Assembly: GCF_019216885.1 (NCBI RefSeq)
Contig: NZ_JAAQRC020000001.1
Span: forward strand, 1,488,001-1,552,000
DNA: 64,000 nt
DNA from: Methylobacterium sp. SyP6R
GTDB lineage: Bacteria; Pseudomonadota; Alphaproteobacteria; Rhizobiales; Beijerinckiaceae
Direction of reading: 5' to 3'
Shown here: positions 39,045-46,828 of the stretch, piece after piece
Layout of the letters: each line of letters begins with the position of its first letter
Numbering within the stretch: position 1 is the stretch's first letter
Position numbers and translations under genes: made by a program
The notes under the pieces: generated by a model
Databases searched by the model: none
Told to the model about the DNA's origin: nothing
What the model saw: the letters and a program-made list of their open reading frames with translations, nothing else

Positions 39045-39641
39045 TCACGGCCGGCAGATCGCGATGAGGTAGCGGGCCTCCGGGCCCGGGCAGGTGAAGC
39101 GGGAGGCGCCGGCGAGCTGGTAGCGCAGGCAATCCCCCGGCGAGAGGGCGTGGGTCACGCCGTCGAGGGTGAGGTCGAGCCGGCCTTCCAGCATCCAGAG
39201 GTGATGCTCCAGGCCGCCGACCGGCGGCGCGGCATAGGCAATCGTCGCCCCCTCCGGCAGGGTGCCGAGGACGAGCTCCGCCGAGAAGCCACGCGCCGGG
39301 GGCGAGACGAGGCGGCGGCGAAACCCCGTCTCGGGATCGACCCAGACGCTTTGCTCGGCGTGGCGCACGACCCGAGCCGGGTCGGCCTCGATCTCGGCGA
39401 GCAGCCGCGACATCGGCCGGCCATAGACGGTGCAGAGCCGGCCGAGCAGCGAGGCGGTCGGGCTGGTCTCGGCGCGCTCCAGCCGCGACAGGGTCGCCCG
39501 GCTGATGCCGCTCGTGGAGGCCAGCGCGTCGAGGGACAGGCCGTGCTCCTGGCGTAAGGCAGCGAGCCGGGCGGCGAGGCGCAGGTCGATGTCCGAGGCC
39601 TGGGGGTCGGGCAAGGAATCGGGCACGAGATCATCTCTCAT
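39045..39641 (-). CDS. XRE-family regulator with cupin sensor domain
   Basis: 198 residues. An N-terminal HTH_3 (LSLDALASTSGISRATLSRL) is joined to a C-terminal cupin (GLEHHLWMLEGRLDLTLDG, LSPGDCLRYQ). Such proteins bind a small metabolite in the cupin and regulate a neighbouring enzyme, here the GNAT gene. A palindrome covers its own start codon (39636-39659), pointing to autoregulation. Confidence 0.93.
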   Translation of the reverse strand: MRDDLVPDSLPDPQASDIDLRLAARLAALRQEHGLSLDALASTSGISRATLSRLERAETSPTASLLGRLCTVYGRPMSRLLAEIEADPARVVRHAEQSVWVDPETGFRRRLVSPPARGFSAELVLGTLPEGATIAYAAPPVGGLEHHLWMLEGRLDLTLDGVTHALSPGDCLRYQLAGASRFTCPGPEARYLIAICRP

Positions 39642-39659
39642 GAATGAGAAATTCTCTCA
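39636..39659. promoter_or_regulatory. Operator-like inverted repeats at the XRE-cupin start codon
   Basis: tctcat-ga-atgaga (39636-39649) is a perfect inverted repeat containing the ATG of the regulator gene. It runs into a second overlapping pair, tgaga-aattc-tctca (39645-39659). The half-site TCTCA occurs three times in alternating orientation. Confidence 0.6.
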
Positions 39660-39743
39660 CATTCGAACGACGGTCAAGCCCGGCGGCCGTCTCTCCGTCG
39701 GGGGTCTTCCGCCCGTCGCACCGACGCTCCTCGAACCCACTTC

Positions 39744-39883
39744 GTCATCCCGGGGCCGCGCAGCGGAACCCGGGATCCATGAACGCCGACGGTGCGGGAT
39801 GAGGCGGAACGCCGACCGCCTCGTCCGGAATCGTCAGCGGTCATGGATTCCGGGTTCCTGCCTGCGGCGGGCCCCAGGATGAC
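39744..39883. repeat. 140-bp dispersed palindromic element
   Basis: Begins gtcatcccggggccgcgcag, ends cgggccccaggatgac, with an internal near-copy of the centre seen at 20988 (aggcggaacgcc, cgtcagcggtcatggattc). It fills much of the gap 39642-39943. Confidence 0.8.
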
Positions 39884-39943
39884 GCGGAGGGCGTGATGTC
39901 CGACGGTCCGGCGTGGCCGCCTCACTTCATATATCGGGTGCGC

Positions 39944-40753
39944 TCAGCGCTCCCGCCACTTCACCGCCACCCAGGCCTCCTCCATCGCGGCAAGGCCGGC
40001 GTCTTTCAGGGGGCGGCCGTCCTTCGTCACCTCCGCCTCCATGGCGGAAAAGCGGCGCTGGAATTTCAGGTTGGCCCGCCGCAAAGCCTCTTCCGGATCG
40101 ACGCCGGCATGGCGGGCGAGGTTGGCGACCGAGAACAGCAAATCGCCGATCTCCTCGGCCACCGCCTCCGGGCCTTCCCCGGCCAGCGCCTGCACGACCT
40201 CGTCGGTCTCCTCGCGCACCTTGGCGACGACCTCGGCGGCGTCCGGCCAGTCGAAGCCGACGGCGGCGGCCTTGCGCGAGATCTTCTCGGCCCGGGCGAG
40301 GGCGGGCAGCGCCAGGGGCACGCCGGAGAGCGTCCCCTGCGGAGCCGGGCTCCCCTTCGCCGCCTGCTGCTTCGCCGCTTGTTCTTCGGCCTTGATCGCC
40401 GCCCATTGGGCGTTCACCGCGGCCTGATCGAGACCGCGGACCTCGCCGAAGATGTGGGGGTGGCGGCGCACCATCTTGTCGGCGATGGCGGTGGCCACGT
40501 CGTCGAAGGCGAAGATGCCGGCCTCCTCGGCGATCCGGGACTGGAACACGACCTGGAACAGGAGGTCGCCGAGCTCGTCGCGCAACTCCTCCGGATCTCC
40601 GCTCTCCACCGCCTCGGCGACCTCGTAGGCCTCCTCGATCGTGTAGGGGACGATGCTGGCATGGGTCTGCGCCAGGTCCCAGGGACAGCCGCCCTCCGGG
40701 TCGCGCAAGGCGGCCATGATCCCGAGAAGCCGCGCGATCGGGGTGGTGCTCAT
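39944..40753 (-). CDS. mazG: Nucleoside triphosphate pyrophosphohydrolase MazG
   Basis: 269 residues from ATG 40753. Two MazG domains, each with the metal-binding EExxE...ExxD pattern: TIEEAYEVAEAV with ELRDELGDLLFQ, and VREETDEVVQAL with AVAEEIGDLLFS. CPWDLAQTHASI is the family N-terminal signature. It hydrolyses abnormal or excess NTPs. A Gln/Ala-rich linker (about residues 128-145) separates the halves. It is common near hflX in this group; here about 5 kb of accessory genes lie between. Confidence 0.95.
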   Translation of the reverse strand: MSTTPIARLLGIMAALRDPEGGCPWDLAQTHASIVPYTIEEAYEVAEAVESGDPEELRDELGDLLFQVVFQSRIAEEAGIFAFDDVATAIADKMVRRHPHIFGEVRGLDQAAVNAQWAAIKAEEQAAKQQAAKGSPAPQGTLSGVPLALPALARAEKISRKAAAVGFDWPDAAEVVAKVREETDEVVQALAGEGPEAVAEEIGDLLFSVANLARHAGVDPEEALRRANLKFQRRFSAMEAEVTKDGRPLKDAGLAAMEEAWVAVKWRER

Positions 40754-41003
40754 GGTCGCTCGCCATCCGCCCGCGCCGCATCCGGCGGCGCCGTCAGCCC
40801 GCTCATAGGCGCCCCGGAGCGCCCGGGGAAGCGGGCCGAGGGGCAGGGCAGGGGCCTGATATTCCTCGATTATTCCATAAATTCCCACTCTGCAAAGATT
40901 GTATCCAATCCGCGCCGAAGGCGCGCCCCGGCGTTCTTCAAAACGAACCCTCTCTCGGGCCTATAGGTGACTTATCAGTCATGGATTCTCAGAGAGTCAG
41001 TTA

Positions 41004-41012
41004 TGTGGATTA
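41004..41012. promoter_or_regulatory. DnaA-box-like site in an AT-richer stretch
   Basis: tgtggatta differs by one base from the complement of the DnaA box TTATCCACA. It lies in a locally AT-rich stretch (about 40858-41040, including ttattccataaattccc and gttatgtggattatatgg), just before the iterons. Together these are the usual parts of an iteron plasmid origin. Confidence 0.5.
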
Positions 41013-41060
41013 TATGGAGGGGTTAATTCCGCTGATCCGACAGGGAGTTACGGGGTGGTC

Positions 41061-41287
41061 GCGCATACGGGTCTGCGTGGATCGGCATCGGACTCTGCGT
41101 GGAGGCGCATCGGACTCTGCGGGGATTCCGGGGGTTCGCGCATCGGATTCGGCGTGGCTGCGCATCGGATTCGGCGTCGGGCGCTCTCCGAGCCCTCGGA
41201 AACCGGCCGGTTTCGCGGTGGTCTCGCGTATCGAACTCTGCGCGAGCGGCGATCCTCGGATCCGGCCCCGTATCGAACTCTGCGCGG
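41061..41287. repeat. Seven iteron-like direct repeats upstream of repA
   Basis: Seven copies of a 20-bp unit, core GCATCGGACTCTGCG with variants catcggattcggcg and tatcgaactctgcg. Measuring from the first base of the conserved catcgg/tatcga, the copies begin at 41064, 41086, 41108, 41141, 41163, 41229 and 41271. Spacings are 22, 22, 33, 22, 66 and 42, so nearly all are multiples of 11 and the copies face the same side of the helix. All are in the same orientation. The rest of the 922-bp gap (40754-41675) has no gene; 41300-41675 is G/C-rich and featureless. Confidence 0.85.
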
Positions 41288-41675
41288 GCCCGCCCACCGC
41301 CCATCCACCGGCTTGCCCCAGGCGTGGCCACAGCCCCGTCCCGGCCGGGCCCACAGGGCCGTGCACAGGCCGCCCACCGGGTGCGGGAGTGGCTTAAGGG
41401 GAAGGGGGCAGGGGGCAGGGGAAGGGGGCACGGGGCAGCGCCACCGGGAAACCCGGCCGGCGGCTCCCGGTGGAGGTCCCTCGGGCCTCCCGGAGGGTCG
41501 GAGGGACCGCGCGGCGGGCGGGCCGCCGGAATCCGCGCGGGATAACGGGGACGAGTCGTGGGAATCTTGGGATAACCCGCCCCCACCCCCGGAATCCCGG
41601 GATCGGAATCGTGCATGAAGGTTTGGCCCATCACCGGCGGGGAGCGCCGTCCAGCGTCAGGCAAGTTTCGGCAGC

Positions 41676-42773
41676 ATGAGCATCGAGGCCAAGATCGCGG
41701 CGATCCACGACGAGGACCTCCTGGCCGAGCTGGAAGCGGCCCGGGGCGGGTTCCTGTTCGCGGTCATCGTCGAGCACATCGCCCACCGCCAGGCCCTGCG
41801 CGACGCCGAGCGGGCGGAGACCGGCCGACAGCAGGATGCCCGCGCCGCGATGGGGCGCGACCAGCGCCGGCGCGACGCGGTCCGGATGGTGATCGAGGCC
41901 GAGCCCGTCACCCCGGACACGATCCAGCACATCCATTCCGTCCTGGCGCTCTGCGGCCTGCCCTACCGCGACCCCGGCGAGGAACGGGAGTTCTTCCGGG
42001 AATACGGCCGCAACACGCTCAGCATCCTCGCCGGCCGCCTGAAGAACCCGACGACCGGCCAGATGGAGCTGCAAGGCTTGCCCTACGGCCCGAAGGCCCG
42101 GCTGGTGCTGCTGCATCTCTGCACCGAGGCGGTGCGCCAGCGCAGCCCGACGGTGGAGGTCGCCGACAGCCTGTCGGGCTTCATGCGCGAGATGGGCTTT
42201 GCCGTCACTGGCGGCGAGCGCGGCACGATCCGGCAGTTCAAGGAGCAGCTGCATCGCCTGGCCGCCTGCACGATGCAGATCGGCCTGTGGGACGGGCAGT
42301 CGCGCTCCTCGACCATCACCATGCCGCCCTTCCGCCAGCTCGACCTCTGGCGCTCGAGCGGCCAGGACGGCATCGCCTGGTCGAAGACGGTGCAGTTCCA
42401 CCAGGACTTCTACGACAACCTGATCCAGCACGCCCTGCCGGTCGACATCCGCGCCGCCCGCGCCTTCTCGGGCTCGGCGCGCAAGCTCGATCTCCTGTTC
42501 TGGATCGGCTACCGCCTGCGCAGCCTCCAGCGGCCGCTGCGCCTGAGCTGGGACCTCGTCCACAAGCAGTTCGGCGCCGACAACGCCTCCCTGCGGAGCT
42601 TCCGCCAGGCGTTCAAGGCCGACTTGGCCCACGTCAAGGAAGTCTTCCCGAAGCTGCCGATCAGCCTCGACGAGGCCGGCCTGCAGCTGCTGCCGACCGA
42701 TCCCGGCTCCCTCCTGGTGCCGCCGAAGCCCGCCCGCCGCAAGGCCGCGGCCGCGCGGGCCGGGGCCGCCTGA
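41676..42773 (+). CDS. repA: RepA_C-type plasmid replication initiator
   Basis: 365 residues. The centre (LPYGPKARLVLLHLCTEAV, SLSGFMREMGFAVTGGERGT, KEQLHRLAACTMQIG, LDLLFWIGYRLRSL) matches the plasmid-encoded RepA family found on alphaproteobacterial and IncW-type plasmids. The N-terminal 80 residues are charged and alpha-helical. The C-terminus ends in a basic Ala/Lys tail. It lies downstream of seven iterons, as in iteron-controlled origins, and such proteins bind the iterons to start replication and limit copy number. No parA/parB or mobilisation gene is nearby and the flanks are chromosomal housekeeping genes, so this looks like an integrated or domesticated replicon. Confidence 0.85.
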   Translation: MSIEAKIAAIHDEDLLAELEAARGGFLFAVIVEHIAHRQALRDAERAETGRQQDARAAMGRDQRRRDAVRMVIEAEPVTPDTIQHIHSVLALCGLPYRDPGEEREFFREYGRNTLSILAGRLKNPTTGQMELQGLPYGPKARLVLLHLCTEAVRQRSPTVEVADSLSGFMREMGFAVTGGERGTIRQFKEQLHRLAACTMQIGLWDGQSRSSTITMPPFRQLDLWRSSGQDGIAWSKTVQFHQDFYDNLIQHALPVDIRAARAFSGSARKLDLLFWIGYRLRSLQRPLRLSWDLVHKQFGADNASLRSFRQAFKADLAHVKEVFPKLPISLDEAGLQLLPTDPGSLLVPPKPARRKAAAARAGAA

Positions 42774-42883
42774 GGGGAGGGGGCAGACGGGACGCGACAT
42801 CGTCCGGGGAGTCGGCCGGCCTCTTCGTGCCGGTCAACGGGCGCAGACGCCGAGAGCCTGTTTGAGCGCCTGACTTAGTGCAC

Positions 42884-42950
42884 CTCACAAAACTCCCGTT
42901 GCACCGATGCTGCCACAGCGAGCGACGACGGCGATCGGGAGTTTTGTGAG
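42884..42950. repeat. 15-bp perfect inverted repeat, MITE-like
   Basis: ctcacaaaactcccg (42884-42898) and cgggagttttgtgag (42936-42950) flank 37 bases. Outside them are imperfectly matching cttagtgcac and gacacttaa. It could be the remains of an insertion element next to repA. Confidence 0.6.
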
Positions 42951-42974
42951 AGACACTTAATTGACACCCTCCTC

Positions 42975-43026
42975 GTCATTCCGGGGCTCGACGGCGTCGA
43001 GAACCCGGGATCCATAACCGCCGACG
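42975..43026. repeat. Half copy of the dispersed palindromic element
   Basis: Starts gtcattccgggg and continues gagaacccgggatccataac; only the left half is recognisable. The rest of the 637-bp gap 42774-43410 holds the inverted repeat at 42884, the ggaatattcc palindromes at 43334 and 43390, and otherwise nothing clear. Confidence 0.6.
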
Positions 43027-43333
43027 CATCAGGATAGGACAGCCAGCATTCCACTCCATCCGTGTCGTCGGCGATCGTGCATTCCACGTTCCTCTGCACG
43101 GTCCCGTGATGGCGACGAAGATGGGCTCTGTCGCGAGACGTCGTATTCCAATCTGAATAGATGGAATGTTTCGCATTCATTCGTAAAGCGCCGCTGCCGT
43201 GTGAGCGTTCGATTCGTCTCGCGCCGTGCCCTGTCCCGCCCAGCCTCGCGCGGAAGAGGGCGATCGGGGCGCGAGGCGGCCATTCCGCGGTGGATCGCGC
43301 GAGAGCGATCCGGCAATGAGCTTGCACTTCGAC

Positions 43334-43401
43334 GGAATATTCCTACTCTGGGCATTCCTGACGATCCTAACGGCATCAGTTTGGAATATGGAATATTCCA
43401 A
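43334..43401. promoter_or_regulatory. Two ggaatattcc palindromes upstream of the HARE-HTH gene
   Basis: ggaatattcc occurs at 43334-43343 and 43390-43399. The second is embedded in a larger inverted repeat (arms ttggaatat and atattccaa at 43381-43389 and 43393-43401, spacer gga). It ends nine bases before the ATG. Their placement over the promoter and leader suggests operator sites. Confidence 0.55.
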
Positions 43402-43410
43402 GAGGGCGAC

Positions 43411-43911
43411 ATGTTCCTGTCGGAAGCGGAAACGGAGGCCCGGCTGGACGACCTGCGGCGCCAGCGCGCTGCCCTCGACCGGGCCATCGCCGAGCACGAA
43501 CTCTATCTCGATCTCGGCCGCCGGCTCGCCCGGCCGGGGGCCGCCGTCGAGCCGGCTCGGGCCGCGCCCGCTCCGGCCTCCGCGGAGCCTCCGGCCCCGC
43601 GCGCCGCGGCCGAGCCGCCGCGGACGGAGTCCATGGTCGCGCCCGCCCGGCCGCCGGCCGACCCTCCGGCTCTCGCCGGCGCGGCGGGGCGCCAGGAGGG
43701 GCGCCGGCTGATGGAGGCGGCGGAAGGCATCCTGGCGGAGGCCGGGCGGCCGATGCATGCCGCCGAGATCTGGGAGCGGCTCGCGGCCCGCGGCCTGACC
43801 TTGCCGGGCCATGATCCGGTGGCGGCCCTCAACACCCGGCTGTGGAAGCGCGCGAAAGCCGGCACCGTCTTCCGCCGCCTCGGCGACGCGGTCTACGGGC
43901 TCGCCTCCTGA
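43411..43911 (+). CDS. HARE-HTH domain protein
   Basis: 166 residues from ATG 43411, behind an agaggg ribosome-binding site (the frame is open from 43201 but the upstream part includes the palindromes). Residues 1-35 form a coiled coil (EAETEARLDDLRRQRAALDR). A Pro/Ala linker follows. Residues 95-166 fit the HARE-HTH winged helix (GRRLMEAAEGILAEAGRPMH, EIWERLAARGL, NTRLWKRAKAGTVFRRLGDA, VYGLAS). That domain occurs in restriction enzymes, RNA polymerase delta and chromatin proteins. Here it is nearly stand-alone; it may regulate itself or help the RepA locus. Confidence 0.75.
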   Translation: MFLSEAETEARLDDLRRQRAALDRAIAEHELYLDLGRRLARPGAAVEPARAAPAPASAEPPAPRAAAEPPRTESMVAPARPPADPPALAGAAGRQEGRRLMEAAEGILAEAGRPMHAAEIWERLAARGLTLPGHDPVAALNTRLWKRAKAGTVFRRLGDAVYGLAS

Positions 43912-44136
43912 ACCCGGCATCGATGCGACGGGATCGGCTGTCGGGCCCCGGCCGATGCCGTTCGCGCATCGACCCATTCACCCTTTGACTTGGACCTCGC
44001 CCCGGACCCGCCCCTAGTCTCCCGTCCCGGAACGCCCCTTGCGACGAATGACGGGGCGCGAACAGACGCCGCGGCGGCTCCCGGGACACGATCGTGACGA
44101 CGCGATCGTGGTTCCCCGCCGCCCGGGAGGAGAACC

Positions 44137-45462
44137 ATGAGTGCAGTCCTCGGCCTTTCGGCCGCGAAGCGGAGCCGCATCCGCCTCGTCATCCTGGCGA
44201 TGCTGTTCGCCGCCACCGCCATCAACTACGCCGACCGGGCGACCATCGCCATCGCCGGCCCGGCCATGGCCAAGGATCTCGGCTTCGACGCCGTGACCAT
44301 GGGCTTCGTGTTCTCGGCCTTCGCCTGGTCCTACGTCCTCGCCCAGCTCCCCGGCGGCTGGCTGCTCGACCGCTACGGCGTGAAATGGGTCTACGCCGCG
44401 GCGATCTTCCTGTGGTCGGCCTTCACCCTGATGCAGGGGGCGATCGGCTTCCTCTCCGGCTTCGCCGCCGTCGCGGTGCTGTTCTCCCTTCGCCTCGCCG
44501 TGGGCCTGGCCGAGGCGCCGGTCTTCCCGGCCAATGCCCGCATCACCGCGGCCTGGTTCCCGGCGAACGAGCGCGGCATGGCCTCGGCCTTCTTCAACTC
44601 GGCGCAGTACTTCGCCACCGTGCTGTTCGCCCCGCTCATGGGCTGGATCGTCCACGCCTTCGGTTGGCACCACGTCTTCACGGTGATGGGCGCGCTCGGC
44701 ATCGCCTTCGCGCTGCTCTGGACCCGGGTGGTGCACGGCCCGCACGAGCATCCCGCCGTCAACCCGGCCGAGCGCGACTATCTCGAGGCCGGCGGCGCCA
44801 TGATGGACATGGACGGGCGCAAGGCCGAGACCGCGACCCGGGCGGGCCGCACCCTGCGCCGGCTGCTGGTCAACCGGATGCTGCTCGGCATCTATGTCGG
44901 CCAGTACTGCATCAACACGCTGACCTATTTCTTCCTCACCTGGTTCCCGGTCTACCTGGTGAAGGAGCGCGGCCTGTCGATCCTGCAGGCGGGTTTCGCC
45001 GCGACCCTGCCGGCCCTGTGCGGCTTTCTCGGCGGCATCCTCGGCGGCGTGATCTCGGACCAGCTCCTGCGCCGCGGCTACTCCCTCACCGCCGCGCGCA
45101 AGATCCCGATCGTGTCGGGCATGCTGCTCTCGATGGCGATCATCGGCTGCAACTATGTCCAGGCCGACGCCCTGGTGGTCGGCCTGATGGCGCTCGCCTT
45201 CTTCGGCAAGGGCATCGGCGCGCTCGGCTGGGCGGTGGTGTCGGACACCTCGCCGAAGGAATCCGGGGGCCTGAGCGGCGGCCTGTTCAACACCTTCGGC
45301 AACCTTGCGGGCATCACCACGCCGATCGTCATCGGCGCCATCGTCCAGCGGACCGGCTCGTTCGACGGCGCCCTGGTCTTCGTCGGCCTCAACGCCCTGG
45401 TGGCGGGCCTGTGCTACCTCGTGGTGGTCGGCGAGATCCGCCGGGTCGAGCTGCGGCCGTAG
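44137..45462 (+). CDS. MFS transporter, anion:cation symporter type (aldarate/galactonate-like)
   Basis: 441 residues with a strong ribosome-binding site (gggaggagaa). The helix 1 phrase FAATAINYADRATIAIAGP is typical of the ACS family (glucarate, galactonate, hexuronate and phthalate carriers). GGWLLDRYGVKWVYA is the loop 2-3 motif, and AEAPVFPANARITAAWFPANERGMA the helix 4-5 signature. The downstream DapA-like and hydratase-like genes would suit sugar-acid breakdown by family, but both lack catalytic residues, so the pathway is uncertain. Confidence 0.9.
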   Translation: MSAVLGLSAAKRSRIRLVILAMLFAATAINYADRATIAIAGPAMAKDLGFDAVTMGFVFSAFAWSYVLAQLPGGWLLDRYGVKWVYAAAIFLWSAFTLMQGAIGFLSGFAAVAVLFSLRLAVGLAEAPVFPANARITAAWFPANERGMASAFFNSAQYFATVLFAPLMGWIVHAFGWHHVFTVMGALGIAFALLWTRVVHGPHEHPAVNPAERDYLEAGGAMMDMDGRKAETATRAGRTLRRLLVNRMLLGIYVGQYCINTLTYFFLTWFPVYLVKERGLSILQAGFAATLPALCGFLGGILGGVISDQLLRRGYSLTAARKIPIVSGMLLSMAIIGCNYVQADALVVGLMALAFFGKGIGALGWAVVSDTSPKESGGLSGGLFNTFGNLAGITTPIVIGAIVQRTGSFDGALVFVGLNALVAGLCYLVVVGEIRRVELRP

Positions 45463-45469
45463 CGCCATC

Positions 45470-45646
45470 ATGAGGGGCAGGGGCCTGATCCGCCTGCTCG
45501 TCGGCGCGATCCTCGCCCTCGCGGTCCTCCGCGGGGGTATCGCCGTCTGGGCGAGCGCCCGTGTCCCGACGGCAAAACCCTATGGGATCTTGATGCCGGG
45601 ACCCGTCCGTCCGCCTCGATCCTTGACGGCGACCGGGCCACCTTGA
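45470..45646 (+). CDS. Possible 58-residue membrane peptide
   Basis: The frame starts eight bases after the transporter stop and encodes one hydrophobic helix (LIRLLVGAILALAVLRGGIAV) and a short Pro-rich tail. There is no good ribosome-binding site. It may be chance in GC-rich DNA. Confidence 0.3.
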   Translation: MRGRGLIRLLVGAILALAVLRGGIAVWASARVPTAKPYGILMPGPVRPPRSLTATGPP

Positions 45647-45689
45647 GGGGGCGGCCGCAACGACGGCCGCGCGAACCCCGAACCCCCCG

Positions 45690-45920
45690 ATGCCCCGATC
45701 CGTGGACGCCAACACGCCGACCACCGCGCCGGCCCGTCTCCCCCTCGCCTTCCTCGTCGGCCGCAGCGCCGAGGGCCACTGGCTCGCCGTCGAGACGCAC
45801 GGCCTCGGCGGCGGCATCTTCCGCACCTGCCGCGACGCGCTGCATTACGCCGCCGCCGAGACCGGCCGCCGGCCCGATGCGGTGCGCCTCGCCGACACCA
45901 CCCTGGCCCTCGCCCCGTGA
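45690..45920 (+). CDS. Small conserved hypothetical protein
   Basis: 76 residues with the compact pattern LAFLVGRSAEGHWLAVETHG, GIFRTCRDALHYAAAETGRR, PDAVRLADTTLAL. This looks like a small alpha/beta fold in which GGIFRxxxDALxYA aligns a helix. Its stop overlaps the GTG of the DapA-like gene (GTGA). Function unknown. Confidence 0.68.
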   Translation: MPRSVDANTPTTAPARLPLAFLVGRSAEGHWLAVETHGLGGGIFRTCRDALHYAAAETGRRPDAVRLADTTLALAP

Positions 45921-46828
45921 GCCCCGCGCACGGGCTCGGCGGCGCCCTCACCGCCCTCGTCACGCCCTTTTCGGCGGGCGGGAGCCGGATCGACGAGCGG
46001 GCGCTCGGCGATCTCGTCGCCTGGCAGATCGCGCAAGGCACCGAGGGCCTGGTGGTCGGCGGCCCCACGGGCGAAGGCCCGACCCTCACGGAAGTGGAGC
46101 GCGACCGGACCTTGCGCGTCGTCCTCGAGGCGGCCGGGGGCCGCGTGCCGGTGATCGCCGCCACCGAGAGCCCCTGCACCCGGACGGCTGTCGCCCGGAC
46201 CCGGGCGGCGGAGACCGCCGGGGCCGCCGCCACCCTGGCGGTCACGCCCTTCTACAACCGCCCGACCCAGGAGGGGCTCGTCCGGCATTACGCGGCGATC
46301 GCCGCGGCGGCCGGCCGGCCGCTCCTCGTCCAGGCGGTCCCGGCCCGCACCGGGATCGACCTGCGGCCCGAGACCCTGGCGCGCCTCGCCGCCCTGCCGG
46401 GCCTCGCCGGGCTGGTCGATTCCACCGGCGATCTCGCCCGGCTCGCCTCCGTCGCGGGGGCCGGTCCGGGCTTCCTCTCGTTCTCCGGCGACGACGCCAC
46501 CGCCGCCGCCCACGCGATGATGGGCGGGCGGGGCTGCGTCTCGGTGGTCGCCAACCTGATGCCGGGACCTTGCGCCGCGCTGCAGCGGGCCGCCCGGGCG
46601 GGCGACCACGCCCGCGCCCGGGCGATCCAGGCCGGGCTGATGCCGCTGGTCGCGGCGCTGTCGCGCGAGACCGATCCGGGTCCGGTCAAGCTCGCCCTGG
46701 CGCTCCTGCGCCCAGGCTTCGCCCCCGACCTGCGCCTGCCCCTGGTGCGGCCCGGTCCCGGGACGGAGGCCGCGCTGGCCGCGGCTCTGGCCGCGCTCGA
46801 CCCAGCCCGCCCGGGGGAGGCCGCGTGA
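45917..46828 (+). CDS. DapA-family protein lacking the Schiff-base lysine
   Basis: 303 residues starting with GTG. The TIM-barrel family frame is clear: ALTALVTPFSAGGSRIDERA, GGPTGEGPTLTEVER, VTPFYNRPTQEGLVRHYAA, ARTGIDLRPETLARLA. However, where E. coli DapA has Lys161 in GIKEATG this protein has Val167 (GLVDSTGD), and where it has Tyr133 (YNVP) it has Gln139 (VQAVP). The spacing between the two is identical (28), so the alignment is firm. Dihydrodipicolinate synthase, 5-keto-4-deoxyglucarate dehydratase and related activities all need the lysine, so this is probably a pseudoenzyme or uses new chemistry. Translation is coupled on both sides. Confidence 0.85.
   Translation: MSPAHGLGGALTALVTPFSAGGSRIDERALGDLVAWQIAQGTEGLVVGGPTGEGPTLTEVERDRTLRVVLEAAGGRVPVIAATESPCTRTAVARTRAAETAGAAATLAVTPFYNRPTQEGLVRHYAAIAAAAGRPLLVQAVPARTGIDLRPETLARLAALPGLAGLVDSTGDLARLASVAGAGPGFLSFSGDDATAAAHAMMGGRGCVSVVANLMPGPCAALQRAARAGDHARARAIQAGLMPLVAALSRETDPGPVKLALALLRPGFAPDLRLPLVRPGPGTEAALAAALAALDPARPGEAA

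Noticed and set aside
41061..41287. CRISPR array at the repeats before repA
   Set aside because: Units are degenerate 20-mers with irregular spacers in multiples of 11 bp, no cas genes are present, and an initiator gene follows; iterons fit better.
45470..45646. Firm annotation of the short membrane peptide after the ACS-type transporter
   Set aside because: It lacks a ribosome-binding site and its tail runs into low-complexity sequence; kept only as a low-confidence entry.
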